Of a DNA stretch of 64,000 bases, positions 24,524-33,499 are shown in pieces. A program made the translations under genes and the position numbers. The stretch is taken from positions 31,721-95,720 of the forward strand of contig PANW01000084.1 in NCBI GenBank assembly GCA_002707785.1. Direction: 5' to 3'. The notes beneath the pieces are model-generated. The model was not told where the DNA came from. It ran no database searches and saw nothing but the letters and a program-made list of their open reading frames with translations. Source of the DNA: Cellvibrionaceae bacterium (GTDB lineage: Bacteria > Pseudomonadota > Gammaproteobacteria > Pseudomonadales > Cellvibrionaceae). Position 1 is the first letter of the stretch, and each line of letters opens with the position of its first letter.

Positions 24524-25621
24524 ATGACAAACTTCATTTTTAGTGCCGATTCGCATATTAGAGAACCTTACGATCTGTTTACTAAAGCGATGCCCGAGCA
24601 TCTGAAGCAGTACGCCATCAATGCCATCAAAAACGACAACTACATTGATAACCGTATTGGCGAAACCGTTTGCATGCGTATTCCGATGGACTGGGGTAAG
24701 GATGGCTCTCAGGTAACGGATGAGCGCTATGGTTCTAATAATTTAGATCTGCGTAAAATTGATATGGAAAAGGACGGTATTGACGCCGAACTGTTGTTCC
24801 CATCCCTAGGCTTGATCAACTATCTTATTGAAGATGCAGAAGCAGAATTGATCTCGGCTAGAGCCTACAATGACTGGTTGTTTGAACACGTTAAAGAGCA
24901 TTTGGAAACTTTCGTGCCTGCTGCCATCATACCAGTGCGCGATCTCAATAATGCTTTGGCAGAACTGAAACGCATTGATGAAATGGGCTACACCACGGCT
25001 ATGCTACCTGTTGTACCGTGCGATGGAATTCCTCGTTACAATGAAGCGGTATGGGATCCAATTTTTGCCTATGCCGAAGAGAAGAAAATTCCTCTGATTA
25101 TGCACACAGGTACCGGTAAAGTTGATATTCGTGCAGCTCGCGGCCCCGGCGGTGCCTTGATCAACTACACTCGTCAAATGGAAGATGGTACTAACGCCAT
25201 CATGTACTTGGTTGGTGGTGGTGTGCTGGATCGTCATCCAGGTGCGAAAGTGGTATTTGCCGAGTGCGGTGCTTCCTGGTTAGTTGGATTGGGTGAGCGC
25301 ATGGATGAAGTCTACGAAGGTCACAGTCACTTCATTAAACCAAAATTGTCACGCATGCCGAGCCAGATTGTGCGCGAGCAAATCGTTTGTGCGTTCCAGA
25401 ATGACCGAAATTGTGTGGTCAACCGCGAGGCTATGGGGCTGGAAACCATGATTTGGGCATCGGATTACCCGCATAAAGAAGGTACTTTCCCTCACTCGAA
25501 AGAGGTTGTTGAAAAGTTGTTCGATGGCGTTGAAATCAGTGAGCAAGAAAAAGCTGCCATTTTGGGCGGTACAGCGGCTAAGCTTTTCCGCCTGAGCAAC
25601 TCAAAACTGAAGGCCGCCTAA
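24524..25621 (+). CDS. amidohydrolase-2 family metal-dependent hydrolase
   Basis: A 365-residue TIM-barrel protein of the amidohydrolase-2 group, which includes decarboxylases such as ACMSD and resorcylate decarboxylase as well as hydrolases. Metal-site candidates are D9-S-H11, H194 in LIMHTGTG, E247 in FAECG and D314 in ASDYPHKEG. ATG 24524 follows GGAGAG; a TTG/GTG reading eleven codons longer lacks a ribosome site. A decayed duplicate follows at 25828, and a divergent paralogue is at 26918. The reaction is unknown: ring or ester hydrolysis and decarboxylation are all possible. Confidence 0.87.
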   Translation: MTNFIFSADSHIREPYDLFTKAMPEHLKQYAINAIKNDNYIDNRIGETVCMRIPMDWGKDGSQVTDERYGSNNLDLRKIDMEKDGIDAELLFPSLGLINYLIEDAEAELISARAYNDWLFEHVKEHLETFVPAAIIPVRDLNNALAELKRIDEMGYTTAMLPVVPCDGIPRYNEAVWDPIFAYAEEKKIPLIMHTGTGKVDIRAARGPGGALINYTRQMEDGTNAIMYLVGGGVLDRHPGAKVVFAECGASWLVGLGERMDEVYEGHSHFIKPKLSRMPSQIVREQIVCAFQNDRNCVVNREAMGLETMIWASDYPHKEGTFPHSKEVVEKLFDGVEISEQEKAAILGGTAAKLFRLSNSKLKAA

Positions 25622-25827
25622 ATTATTTACAGTAATGTGTTAAAGTCACTTTAACTACACTTGGACAGCAGCTCCCGGCATTGGAGCTTGCTGTTCAGGG
25701 CTCTCCAACTATTCTCGTTATACCTCGGCCTCAATTTCACTTCTATTGATTCCTCCATGCGTAGCTCTTTTGTTTTGAGTAGACATCGCTTTGCGCGACT
25801 GCCTGACTGCCCTCTTGGAGAGATACC

Positions 25828-26705
25828 ATGACAAATTTCGTTTTTAGTGCCGATTCGCACATTAGAGAGTCGTACGACCTGTTCATCAAGGAAATGCCTG
25901 AGCATCTGAAGCAATATACGATCAATGCAGTAAAAAAATGATAACTACATTGATAATCGCATTGGCGAGACGATCTTTATTCGCATTGCCATGGATTGGG
26001 GTAAAAACGGCTCTCAGGTAAACGATGAGCGCTATGGTTCCAACAATCTTGATCTGCGCAAGGTGGATATGGCAAAAGATGGTATTGATGCCGAATTACT
26101 GCTCCCTTCAATGGGGTTGATTAATTACCAGGTCGAAGATACCGAGGCTGAACTGATCTCTGCCAAAGCTTATAACGACTGGCTGTTCGAGCATGTAAAA
26201 GACCATCTGGATACCATTGTGCCAGTACGGGACATGAATAATGCGGTCGCCGAGCTCAAGCGCATTGATGAAATGGGCTATGCTACGGCCATGTTGCCGG
26301 TGGTGGTGTGCTGGATCGTAACCCGAGCGTTAAAGTGGTGTTACTGAGTGTGGCTCCGCCTGGTTGGTGGGCTTGGGCGAGCGTATGGGTGGGGTGTATC
26401 TGGGGCACAGTCACTTCATCAATCGCAAGTTGTCGTGCATGCCAAGCCAGGTTGTACGTGAGCAGATTGTCTGTGCCCTCAAGAATGATCGTAACTGTGT
26501 GGCCAATCGCGAAACCATGGGTTTGGAAACCATGATCTGGGCATTCGATTACCCCCACAAGGAAGGTACATTTGCGCACTCGAAAGCTGTGATTCAGTAA
26601 TTGTTTGACGGGGTTGAAATCAGTGAAAAGGATAAGGCAGCTATTCTGGGTGGTACCGCGGAGAAGCTGTTCCGTTTGAAAAATCCCGGAGTCAATGACG
26701 TCTAA
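25828..26705 (+). pseudogene. decayed tandem duplicate of the amidohydrolase
   Basis: From its GGAGAG ribosome site onward this copy follows the gene at 24524 closely, but it is broken. A run of seven A at 25932-25938, one more than needed, shifts the frame to a TGA at 25939. About five codons are lost near 26220 (VPAAI region). Some 69 codons are missing near 26302, where MLPVV joins GGVLDR at a short GTGGT repeat. A one-base deletion follows near 26345, and a TAA interrupts at 26598. The final codons up to 26705 still match. It cannot make an active enzyme. Confidence 0.9.
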
Positions 26706-26867
26706 ATCTTTCAGTTTTTGATATTAAATGTATCGAGTCTAACCTGTCTCGCGCTGTTGAAACCCTGCTTCCAGGGGTATATAGAGGTGTCGCAGGTTTT
26801 TTATTGCCTGAAAAATGAAGTTGGCGGTATCAGTAACGCTGTTGTGGGGGGGAGTGAAGCTCGAGAT

Positions 26868-26896
26868 TAAACAGCCTGCCTGGCAGGCTGTTGTTT
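26868..26896. terminator. hairpin terminator between amidohydrolase genes
   Basis: A near-perfect hairpin, AACAGCCTG-CCTGG-CAGGCTGTT, lies 25 bases past the stop of the leftward amidohydrolase. Short T-rich tails flank both sides, so it may serve that gene and read-through from the left. Confidence 0.65.
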
Positions 26897-26917
26897 CATG
26901 CTGGCTGGTCTGTTGCC

Positions 26918-28135
26918 TTAGACTGCAACTCCCAGTTGTTGTGCGCGTTCTGTTACTTTGTTTTGAAGGTTGGCTCGTTTGAAGAGTTTGGCGGCATTGC
27001 CACCCAGTACTGCTACAAAGTCCTCCATGGAAGCATCGTCGTTGACTTGCATCATGCGCTCAACCACTTTCATGGTGAAGGGAAAGGTGCCCTCGGAGTG
27101 GGGGTAGTCGCTGGCGAATAATAGCGCATCGATGCCGACACCTTTACGGGTTGCCACGGAACCGACATCATTTTGCAGAGCGCAGTGCACCTGGTCGCGA
27201 ATAATCTGGCTTGGCATACGGCTCAGTTTTGGAAATATCACGGGCGCATGGCCTTCGTAAATTTCATCCATGCGCTCGGCCAGTCCCCAAAGCCAGCCGG
27301 CACTGTGTTCGGCAAACAAAATATGGGAACCGGGATTGCGATCCAGTACGCCACCGGCTACCAGTGCGGTAATGATATCAACCGCATCGTTCATCTGGCG
27401 GGTGTAATTGTACATGCCGCTGCCAGGACCTTTCATGGCGCGAATGCCGACATTGCCCACGCCGGTATGGAATACCAGTGGTACATTGTTTTCGGCACCC
27501 AGGGCAAAGATAGGATCCCAGGCGGGATCATTGTAGTTGTCCATGCCCTCCCAGAGGCACAGTGCGGCATAGCCCATTTCGATGCAGCGTTTGGACTCTG
27601 CTAGTGCGTCTTCCAGATCGATACAGGGAATCATGGCGGTGGGAATTAGGCGATCGCCCAGTGGCTTGCAGTATTCGAAGGCCCAGTCGTTATAGATTTT
27701 GCAGGCTTCGCGCTGACCATCGCGATCGGGAATGCGCGGCAGTAACAGCCCCAGTGAGGGGAATACCAGCTCTGCGTCGACGCCATCTCGGTCCATGTCT
27801 TCAGCGCGCAGCGTCAGATTCCGTGAGCCGCGGCGAGTGGTATCGACGGCGCAATCGCTCATGAAGTTGTCATTCTGGTCGGTGCAGGAACGATCTTCTC
27901 CCAGTAATTTTTCTTCTGCGGTGATACCGGTTTTGTGGTTGTGGAAATTTTTGCGCACCCGCAGGGCTTCAGCATCACCGATTTTGGTGATGATGTACTT
28001 GCCGTCTTCGCTGGGGGCGCCAGAAATGGCCCACTGTTTCAAATCATCAGGCATGTTGCTGGTAAAAAGATCAGAGGGTTCTGAAATATGGGCGTCACAA
28101 CTGAAAACAAAAGGACGCAGTCTGTTGTCGGGCAT
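26918..28135 (-). CDS. amidohydrolase-2 family metal-dependent hydrolase
   Basis: A 405-residue paralogue of the enzyme at 24524, in the opposite orientation. It has CDAHISEP (D14, H16) at the start, LVFHTGVG, LFAEHSAGW and ASDYPHSEGTFP. Compared with its paralogue it has an extra 40-residue segment near 60-105 that contains four Asp-rich turns. AAGGAG precedes the ATG. An ATATGATT octamer lies about 100 bases upstream. Probably acts on a related intermediate; the reaction cannot be read from the sequence. Confidence 0.87.
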   Translation of the reverse strand: MPDNRLRPFVFSCDAHISEPSDLFTSNMPDDLKQWAISGAPSEDGKYIITKIGDAEALRVRKNFHNHKTGITAEEKLLGEDRSCTDQNDNFMSDCAVDTTRRGSRNLTLRAEDMDRDGVDAELVFPSLGLLLPRIPDRDGQREACKIYNDWAFEYCKPLGDRLIPTAMIPCIDLEDALAESKRCIEMGYAALCLWEGMDNYNDPAWDPIFALGAENNVPLVFHTGVGNVGIRAMKGPGSGMYNYTRQMNDAVDIITALVAGGVLDRNPGSHILFAEHSAGWLWGLAERMDEIYEGHAPVIFPKLSRMPSQIIRDQVHCALQNDVGSVATRKGVGIDALLFASDYPHSEGTFPFTMKVVERMMQVNDDASMEDFVAVLGGNAAKLFKRANLQNKVTERAQQLGVAV

Positions 28136-28228
28136 GGGTACTTCTCCTTTGCTGTATTTTGAACAGCTTTTTATATGAATCGTTAAAAGAGTGTTTCAGT
28201 TTGTAGACCATGCCTTAACGGTTTAATT

Positions 28229-28240
28229 ATTTATATGATT
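28229..28240. promoter_or_regulatory. ATATGATT octamer site upstream of amidohydrolase
   Basis: The exact octamer at 28233-28240, preceded by ATTT, lies in the 149-base gap between the dehydrogenase stop and the leftward amidohydrolase start. Confidence 0.4.
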
Positions 28241-28284
28241 TAGATCAATAGGTTGATGTTCCTTTGTGGGCCATATTTGATCGG

Positions 28285-29385
28285 CTATGGTTGCCGGGCG
28301 CGGATTAATGATCCGAGCTCGCTGATGGCTCGGGCACTGCTACTGTAGCGCAGCTCGAGATCCCGGGCGGCAGTGCAGTAGCGGAACAGGCCGTAATCGC
28401 GATCGACCCCCATACCACCGTGTACATGCTGAGTGGTGTGACTGATATTATGCAGCGCATCGCCCAGCCATATGTTGGCAATCAACGCAGCTTCCCGGCT
28501 TGAGTCACTGGTATCGTCCAGTGAAAGCTCATAGATGGCTTTTTCACTGGCAGCCCGTAAGCACTGCTTATCGATATAAGTATTGGCCAGTTGTTGTTGT
28601 ACCGCCTGGAAGCTGCCGATGGCTTTACCGAATTGTTTGCGATCTGCGGTATAGGTACTGGCTTGTTTAATCATGGATTCTGCAATACCAACTGCATAAG
28701 CAGCCCCGGCTGTTTGACTGTAGCGTGTGGCTAGCGATAAAAACGCTTCTGCTTCGGTGCCGGAGGCAATGAGACGGGCGGGCAAGTTATCCAATGTCAG
28801 TGTGGCCGCATGTTCACCGGTTGTGAGGACTTGTAGTTCTCGGCTGCATTGCGACTGGGTCAGGTCTGCCAGCACAATAATAGTCTGTTGATTGAGCTCT
28901 GCTTTTAACAGGCAGAAATCGGCATCGTTACCCAGTGCCACTATTCCACTTTTACCGTTTAGCAAGACTTCACTTTCATTGCTTTCTTGGGCTGTAAAAA
29001 CGGACACGTTTGATTGTAGATCACTGGTTAACAGTTTTTCACCGCTGACAATACTTGGCAGTATTGATGCAGAAATCACTGGTGAAAAAGCTTGTAGCAG
29101 GAGGGCACCATCAACCAAAACCGACAGTAAGGGCACTGGTGCTGCATGTTGACCTGCTGCTTCTAAAAAGACACAGAGTGTTTCAAAATCCAGTCCCATA
29201 CCACCATGTTCTTCGCCAATGGCAATGCCTAACAATCCAGCATCTGCCAGGGATTGCCAGAGGCTGCGGTCAAAGTAGCCTGTTTTATCAAATTGAGCCA
29301 GCTGAGCGGGAGAAGTGGCGTCTGATAATATTTGTGTTGCCAGCTCTTGTGCTTGCTGTTGTGTTTCGCTGAGTGAAAAATTCAT
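28285..29385 (-). CDS. acyl-CoA dehydrogenase, short subunit of a pair
   Basis: A 366-residue acyl-CoA dehydrogenase-type protein. EEHGGMGLDFE and HVHGGMGVDRDYGLFRY mark the N- and C-terminal parts; the usual GYTWE after HGG is changed to GVDRD, and flavin contacts in the middle domain are poorly conserved. It follows the 389-residue long subunit by 62 bases and probably depends on it in a heterotetramer. Last gene of the leftward set NMO-type flavoprotein - long - short. Confidence 0.87.
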   Translation of the reverse strand: MNFSLSETQQQAQELATQILSDATSPAQLAQFDKTGYFDRSLWQSLADAGLLGIAIGEEHGGMGLDFETLCVFLEAAGQHAAPVPLLSVLVDGALLLQAFSPVISASILPSIVSGEKLLTSDLQSNVSVFTAQESNESEVLLNGKSGIVALGNDADFCLLKAELNQQTIIVLADLTQSQCSRELQVLTTGEHAATLTLDNLPARLIASGTEAEAFLSLATRYSQTAGAAYAVGIAESMIKQASTYTADRKQFGKAIGSFQAVQQQLANTYIDKQCLRAASEKAIYELSLDDTSDSSREAALIANIWLGDALHNISHTTQHVHGGMGVDRDYGLFRYCTAARDLELRYSSSARAISELGSLIRARQP

Positions 29386-29447
29386 CTGTTTATTCCTGCT
29401 AAATTAGCGGTCTGATGTTAGAAAAATAGTCGTTGCCGTCGGTGCTT

Positions 29448-30617
29448 CTAGCGAGGCAAGCCCAGACCCGCGTTTGCCACAATCGTGCGTTGTAATTCAT
29501 TTGCGCCACCGCCAAACGTATGTACGGTGCCTTTGCGATACCATTTTTCAGCAATGCCATTAAGCACCATAGAAGAACCTTGTGCGACATTGGCAGCGGC
29601 ACCGAGAATCTCAGACATGCGGCGTCCAAGTTCTATATAGACCTCTGATCCATAAACTTTTGTGGCAGAAGCTTCCACCATGCCGCTTTCTCCCTGCTCC
29701 ATTTTCCAGGCGGCTTTTAAGCATAGTGTTTTCAGCACCTCTAAGCGGGAATGGGCATAAGCGAGGCTGTCCTGCACCCAGGACTCTTCCAGTAAAGGCG
29801 AGAAATTTGGGTCTGATTGCAGTAAGGACAGAGTCTGGTCGTAGAGTTTGGCCACATGACCGTAATTGACCAACGCCAGCCTTTCGATATTGAGCTGCCC
29901 GGTAATCAGTGGCCAGCCACCATTGACTTCACCTACACGATAACGATCAGGGATACGAACCTGGTCGTAGTAGGTAGCGGTGGTCAGGACACCAAGGGTT
30001 TCAATCAACGTGCAGGAAAAGCCTTCGCTGTCGGTTGGCACCAGGAATATGGTGATGCCGCGATGACGTGACTTAGGGTCGGGATCGGTACGTGCCGCCA
30101 GCCAAATATATTGCGCAAAGTTGGCGCAACTGGTCCAGATTTTTTGGCCATTAATAACCCAGTCATCCCCGTCGCGCTCAGCTCGGGTTTTCAGCGAGGC
30201 GAGGTCGGAGCCTGCTTCTGGCTCCGAATAGCCGATAGCCAGGTACGCCTCACCATTGAGGATCTCATTAACCACCTTGTCACGAATCGCGTCTTGCGCA
30301 TGGCGAGCCAGTACGGGGCCAATTGAGTTGGCTGACAGTGACGGCCAGGGAAATCCGACGCGCTTTGCCTCATCTACAAGGATGTATTGCTGAACCGGGT
30401 CAGCCCCTGCGCCGCCGAGTTCTTTGGGCCATGACAGTCGAATCCAGCCATCTTGACCTAGTTGTCGCATTTTTTCCCAATACACGGGGCCGCCACCGTG
30501 GCTCAGGTCTGGGGTATCAAGCTCTGCCTTGAAGTCATCCGTCATCATGACGTTCTTCATATAGTCTCGTACAGAGGCCTGAAACGCTTTCTGTTCTTCG
30601 TTCAAGTCAACAATCAT
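29448..30617 (-). CDS. acyl-CoA dehydrogenase, long subunit of a pair
   Basis: A 389-residue acyl-CoA dehydrogenase with YSEPEAGSDLASLKTRA and GQKIWTSCANFAQYIW in the flavin-binding region, and FGGGANELQRTIVANAGLGLPR at the end. As in the other long subunits here, no glutamate sits at the common EGTSE position. Its ATG lies four bases past the stop of the upstream NMO-type gene, so the two are tightly coupled. Likely works with the following short subunit on a branched acyl-CoA. Confidence 0.9.
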   Translation of the reverse strand: MIVDLNEEQKAFQASVRDYMKNVMMTDDFKAELDTPDLSHGGGPVYWEKMRQLGQDGWIRLSWPKELGGAGADPVQQYILVDEAKRVGFPWPSLSANSIGPVLARHAQDAIRDKVVNEILNGEAYLAIGYSEPEAGSDLASLKTRAERDGDDWVINGQKIWTSCANFAQYIWLAARTDPDPKSRHRGITIFLVPTDSEGFSCTLIETLGVLTTATYYDQVRIPDRYRVGEVNGGWPLITGQLNIERLALVNYGHVAKLYDQTLSLLQSDPNFSPLLEESWVQDSLAYAHSRLEVLKTLCLKAAWKMEQGESGMVEASATKVYGSEVYIELGRRMSEILGAAANVAQGSSMVLNGIAEKWYRKGTVHTFGGGANELQRTIVANAGLGLPR

Positions 30618-30621
30618 GGTG

Positions 30622-31767
30622 TTACTCGCTTTCTAAGAGTTGGTTAATGCGATGGGTGGATTCCAAAAATTCATTCAACAAATCGTAAATGACAGTTTTG
30701 ACGCTGGATTCCTGCTGCATATCGCCGACTATCTGCCCTACAGGGTAGCCCATGTGCTCGGTCACTTCGGCGCGCTCGATACGCAGGCGTGCTTCCAGGG
30801 TGAGCAGTGTTTGTAAGGGCATAGGCAGTGGCGGTAGAGTGCCGGGTTGTGCCCAAGCGTCGCTGAAACCGCTGCGCAGCATCCGGCAAGGTTTGCCACT
30901 GAGTGCTCGTGACTGAATGGCATCTTCAGATTTAGCCGTGAACAAACGTTCTTTCATTGCAGTCCCAAGCTCACTTTGCTCGGTGCCCAACCAAATAGAG
31001 CCACACCAGATACCTTCTGCACCTAACGCTAAAGCGGCTGCCATCTGACGCCCACGGCCAATACCGCCGGCGGCTAATACTGGCACAGGAGCCACGGCAT
31101 CAACGACCTGAGGCCATAGCACCATCGAGCTTATATTACCGGTGTGACCTCCGGCCTCGGAGCCTTGTGCAACGATAATGTCGACTCCCGCAGCTACCTG
31201 AGCTATAGCGTGTTCCGTTTTTCCGACCAGTGAAGCAACTTTGATTCCTCGAGCGTGGAGTTTATCTACCTGTTCTTTAGCGGGTGTGCCCAATGCATTC
31301 ACGACCAGACTAACGGGGAACTCCAGCGCCACATCGACTAGACTGGCAGAAGAAGTGGGTGACATGTTAATACGTCCATACTCAGCGTTAAGCAGTGCAG
31401 CCGCCAGATCCGAAGGGAGTTCGGGGATGTTGTTTTTTATGCAATAATCCTCCATAAATTGACGGTGTTGCTGAGGAATACGAGCTAGTAAATCCTCTAA
31501 AGAGTGAGGCTGGTTGGCTCTGCTGGGAGCATCTGGGCTTGATGTCTCGGTACGACCAGGAATAAGAATGTCAACGCCATAGGGCTTGCCCTGGATATGT
31601 TCATCAATCCAGGCCAGCTCTTCACGTAGTTGCTCTGGAGTGAACCCCACTGCGCCCAGAACACCCATGCCACCCGCGCGGGAGACTTCTACAACAACGT
31701 CGCGGCAATGGGTAAAGGCAAAAACAGGCAATTCAAGGCCGAGCATCTTACAGACTTCAGTTTTCAT
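30622..31767 (-). CDS. nitronate monooxygenase-family flavoprotein
   Basis: A 381-residue FMN TIM-barrel protein of the NMO/2-nitropropane dioxygenase family. VFAFTHCRDVV starts the barrel, and AQGSEAGGHTG and AAGGIGRGRQMAAALALGAEGIWCG are the phosphate-binding blocks. In acyl-CoA operons such proteins can be enoyl- or hydroxyenoyl-CoA reductases; IpdC of steroid degraders is an example. That role fits its tight coupling to a dehydrogenase pair better than nitroalkane oxidation. ATG 31767 follows GAGAGAGCT; an in-frame start at 31851 is less likely. It is about 200 bases from the divergent AraC gene. Confidence 0.88.
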   Translation of the reverse strand: MKTEVCKMLGLELPVFAFTHCRDVVVEVSRAGGMGVLGAVGFTPEQLREELAWIDEHIQGKPYGVDILIPGRTETSSPDAPSRANQPHSLEDLLARIPQQHRQFMEDYCIKNNIPELPSDLAAALLNAEYGRINMSPTSSASLVDVALEFPVSLVVNALGTPAKEQVDKLHARGIKVASLVGKTEHAIAQVAAGVDIIVAQGSEAGGHTGNISSMVLWPQVVDAVAPVPVLAAGGIGRGRQMAAALALGAEGIWCGSIWLGTEQSELGTAMKERLFTAKSEDAIQSRALSGKPCRMLRSGFSDAWAQPGTLPPLPMPLQTLLTLEARLRIERAEVTEHMGYPVGQIVGDMQQESSVKTVIYDLLNEFLESTHRINQLLESE

Positions 31768-31964
31768 GACAGCTCTCTCAAAATACAAGACTTGGTTTAT
31801 AGCGCTAATCATAGTCTTATGGGTGTGATCGAGAAGCACCGAAAATGACAATGGAGCACACCGATGTGTTTATCTGGGTGGTTTAATCAAGCCTTAGTGA
31901 TAGTTAATGTCTCGTTTTTCGATTGATTGAAATTGTTGTTTTAAACAGGAGCGTAAGGATTTTA

Positions 31965-32993
31965 GTGATATCCAAAACTGATATTAATTACCGCATGCCG
32001 GTTTTAAGGTTATTGCACGGAGCTCAGCGTCAAGGGGTGAGCTTGGATAGAGTATTGGCTGCTGCGGGTATAGAAAAGGATATAGCCTCTCAGTCGGCAC
32101 GAGAAGTGGACAGCATTCAGTTTGTTGCACTGTTGATGCACATCCAGTCAGCACTGGGGGATGAGTTTTATGGGCTTGCTACCCGAAAACTCAAAAAAGG
32201 ATCTATCGCGATGATGACAGATATCGCTCTACACAGTAAAAATCTGGAAGGAGCCTTGCAAGGTATTCATCGATTTATTGAATTGGTGACCGATGATTTC
32301 GAAGTGAATCTCTCACAGAATGATCGAGAAGCACGATTAGAGTTAGTACAGCGCAATCAATATACTGACCCTGGTTTTTTCTTGTCAGATTATTTACTGT
32401 TCTATTTACATCGCTTATGCAGTTGGTTAATTGGCTATTTGATCCCTGTATCAGCTATCCACTTTAAAGGCCCTGCAGGAGATGGCTCCGATCACTTTAT
32501 CGATCTTCTTTCTCCACCCTGGATCCCTGATAATGAAAAGAGCTCAATGACTTTTAATATCAAGTACCTGTCAATGCCTGTTGTACGCAATAGTATTGAG
32601 TGGTTACAGCATGTCGACAATATTCGTGGCGGAATGTTCAGCTGGCCAAAGAACAACAGCTGGGTAACCAATAAAGCTAAAAGTGTCATCATTCAGTCTT
32701 TGGAAAGCAAGCAATACAGTCCTACCCTTGATGAAGTTGCACAATCTTTAGCAATGTCATCCCAAACTTTACGCCGACGGTTGCAGGAAGAAAATAATAG
32801 CTTTCAACTGCTAACAGATAGATTACGGTGTGATCTTGCGATTGAGGCTTTGTATATTCAGCAGTTGAGCATTGAAAAGGTATCTGAGCTATTGGGATTT
32901 TCTGAGGCGAGATCGTTCAGTCGAGCCTTTAAAAAATGGACGGGGATTCCTCCAACGGAATATTTGCGACGAGCCGGCGATTCCAATTCGTAA
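31965..32993 (+). CDS. AraC family transcriptional regulator
   Basis: A 342-residue regulator. The N-terminal part (about 10-200) fits the arabinose-binding-like domain of OruR/ArgR-type AraC proteins, and the C-terminal 100 residues hold two helix-turn-helices: LDEVAQSLAMSSQTLRRRL and IEKVSELLGFSEARSFSRAF, ending in KKWTGIPPTEYL. GTG 31965 is chosen because AAGGA lies five bases before it; the longer reading from a TTG lacks such a site. It is divergent from the NMO/dehydrogenase operon, its likely target. A paralogue is at 62615. Confidence 0.88.
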   Translation: MISKTDINYRMPVLRLLHGAQRQGVSLDRVLAAAGIEKDIASQSAREVDSIQFVALLMHIQSALGDEFYGLATRKLKKGSIAMMTDIALHSKNLEGALQGIHRFIELVTDDFEVNLSQNDREARLELVQRNQYTDPGFFLSDYLLFYLHRLCSWLIGYLIPVSAIHFKGPAGDGSDHFIDLLSPPWIPDNEKSSMTFNIKYLSMPVVRNSIEWLQHVDNIRGGMFSWPKNNSWVTNKAKSVIIQSLESKQYSPTLDEVAQSLAMSSQTLRRRLQEENNSFQLLTDRLRCDLAIEALYIQQLSIEKVSELLGFSEARSFSRAFKKWTGIPPTEYLRRAGDSNS

Positions 32994-33429
32994 TTCTTGC
33001 AAGAGCACTTTTTAAGAAGACTGGAGTAAAAGGCTTATACAAAACACCGGCCTAAAATTACATCCACTGACTAATCCAGTGCTTATATTTTACATCCAAG
33101 CCATAAGTTCTGGGAGGCAGCTACAGCTTGTCTTAGGCGATTGTAATTTAACGTTCTTTATTTATTAGTTCTGACACTGTTGGCTTCTATCTAAGTACCC
33201 CTGCTTGGCGATTAACCGTGTTTGAGCGGATACTCGCCGTCGGCTTTTTCTTGCCTGGCAAGGCCGCCTGACTTAAGAATTACCCATAGAAGTATATATT
33301 ATTTAACTTATGGTCAACATCTAGGATGTGCTACGAGTCTGGCTTATCGGCGTGATAGTTTTGGCCGCAGTCAGTGGTAGAGTTGTTTCGGATTTGAAGG
33401 GAGGGGCAGAAGCTTAATATGAGAGATTT
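32994..33429. other. 436-base convergent gap without a gene
   Basis: Between the rightward AraC gene and the leftward MaoC-type gene. I see no reading frame with a ribosome site, no tRNA fold and no repeat. A few weak GC hairpins occur near 33240. It could be a decayed remnant, but nothing recognisable is left. Confidence 0.5.
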
Positions 33430-33464
33430 AAAAAGTGGCTCCCCAATAACGAAATCGGGGAGCC
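33430..33464 (-). terminator. rho-independent terminator after MaoC-type gene
   Basis: GGCTCCCC at 33437-33444 pairs perfectly with GGGGAGCC at 33457-33464. On the minus strand the stem is followed by ACTTTTTAAA. It lies 36 bases past the stop of the leftward dehydratase gene. Confidence 0.88.
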
Positions 33465-33499
33465 GAAGAGAGAGTTACTTCTTGAGATATTGGTTGCGT

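Noticed and set aside
25930..25941. A7 run as a programmed frameshift site in the second amidohydrolase
   Set aside because: The same copy carries several other lesions, including a large deletion and a stop, so decay explains it better.
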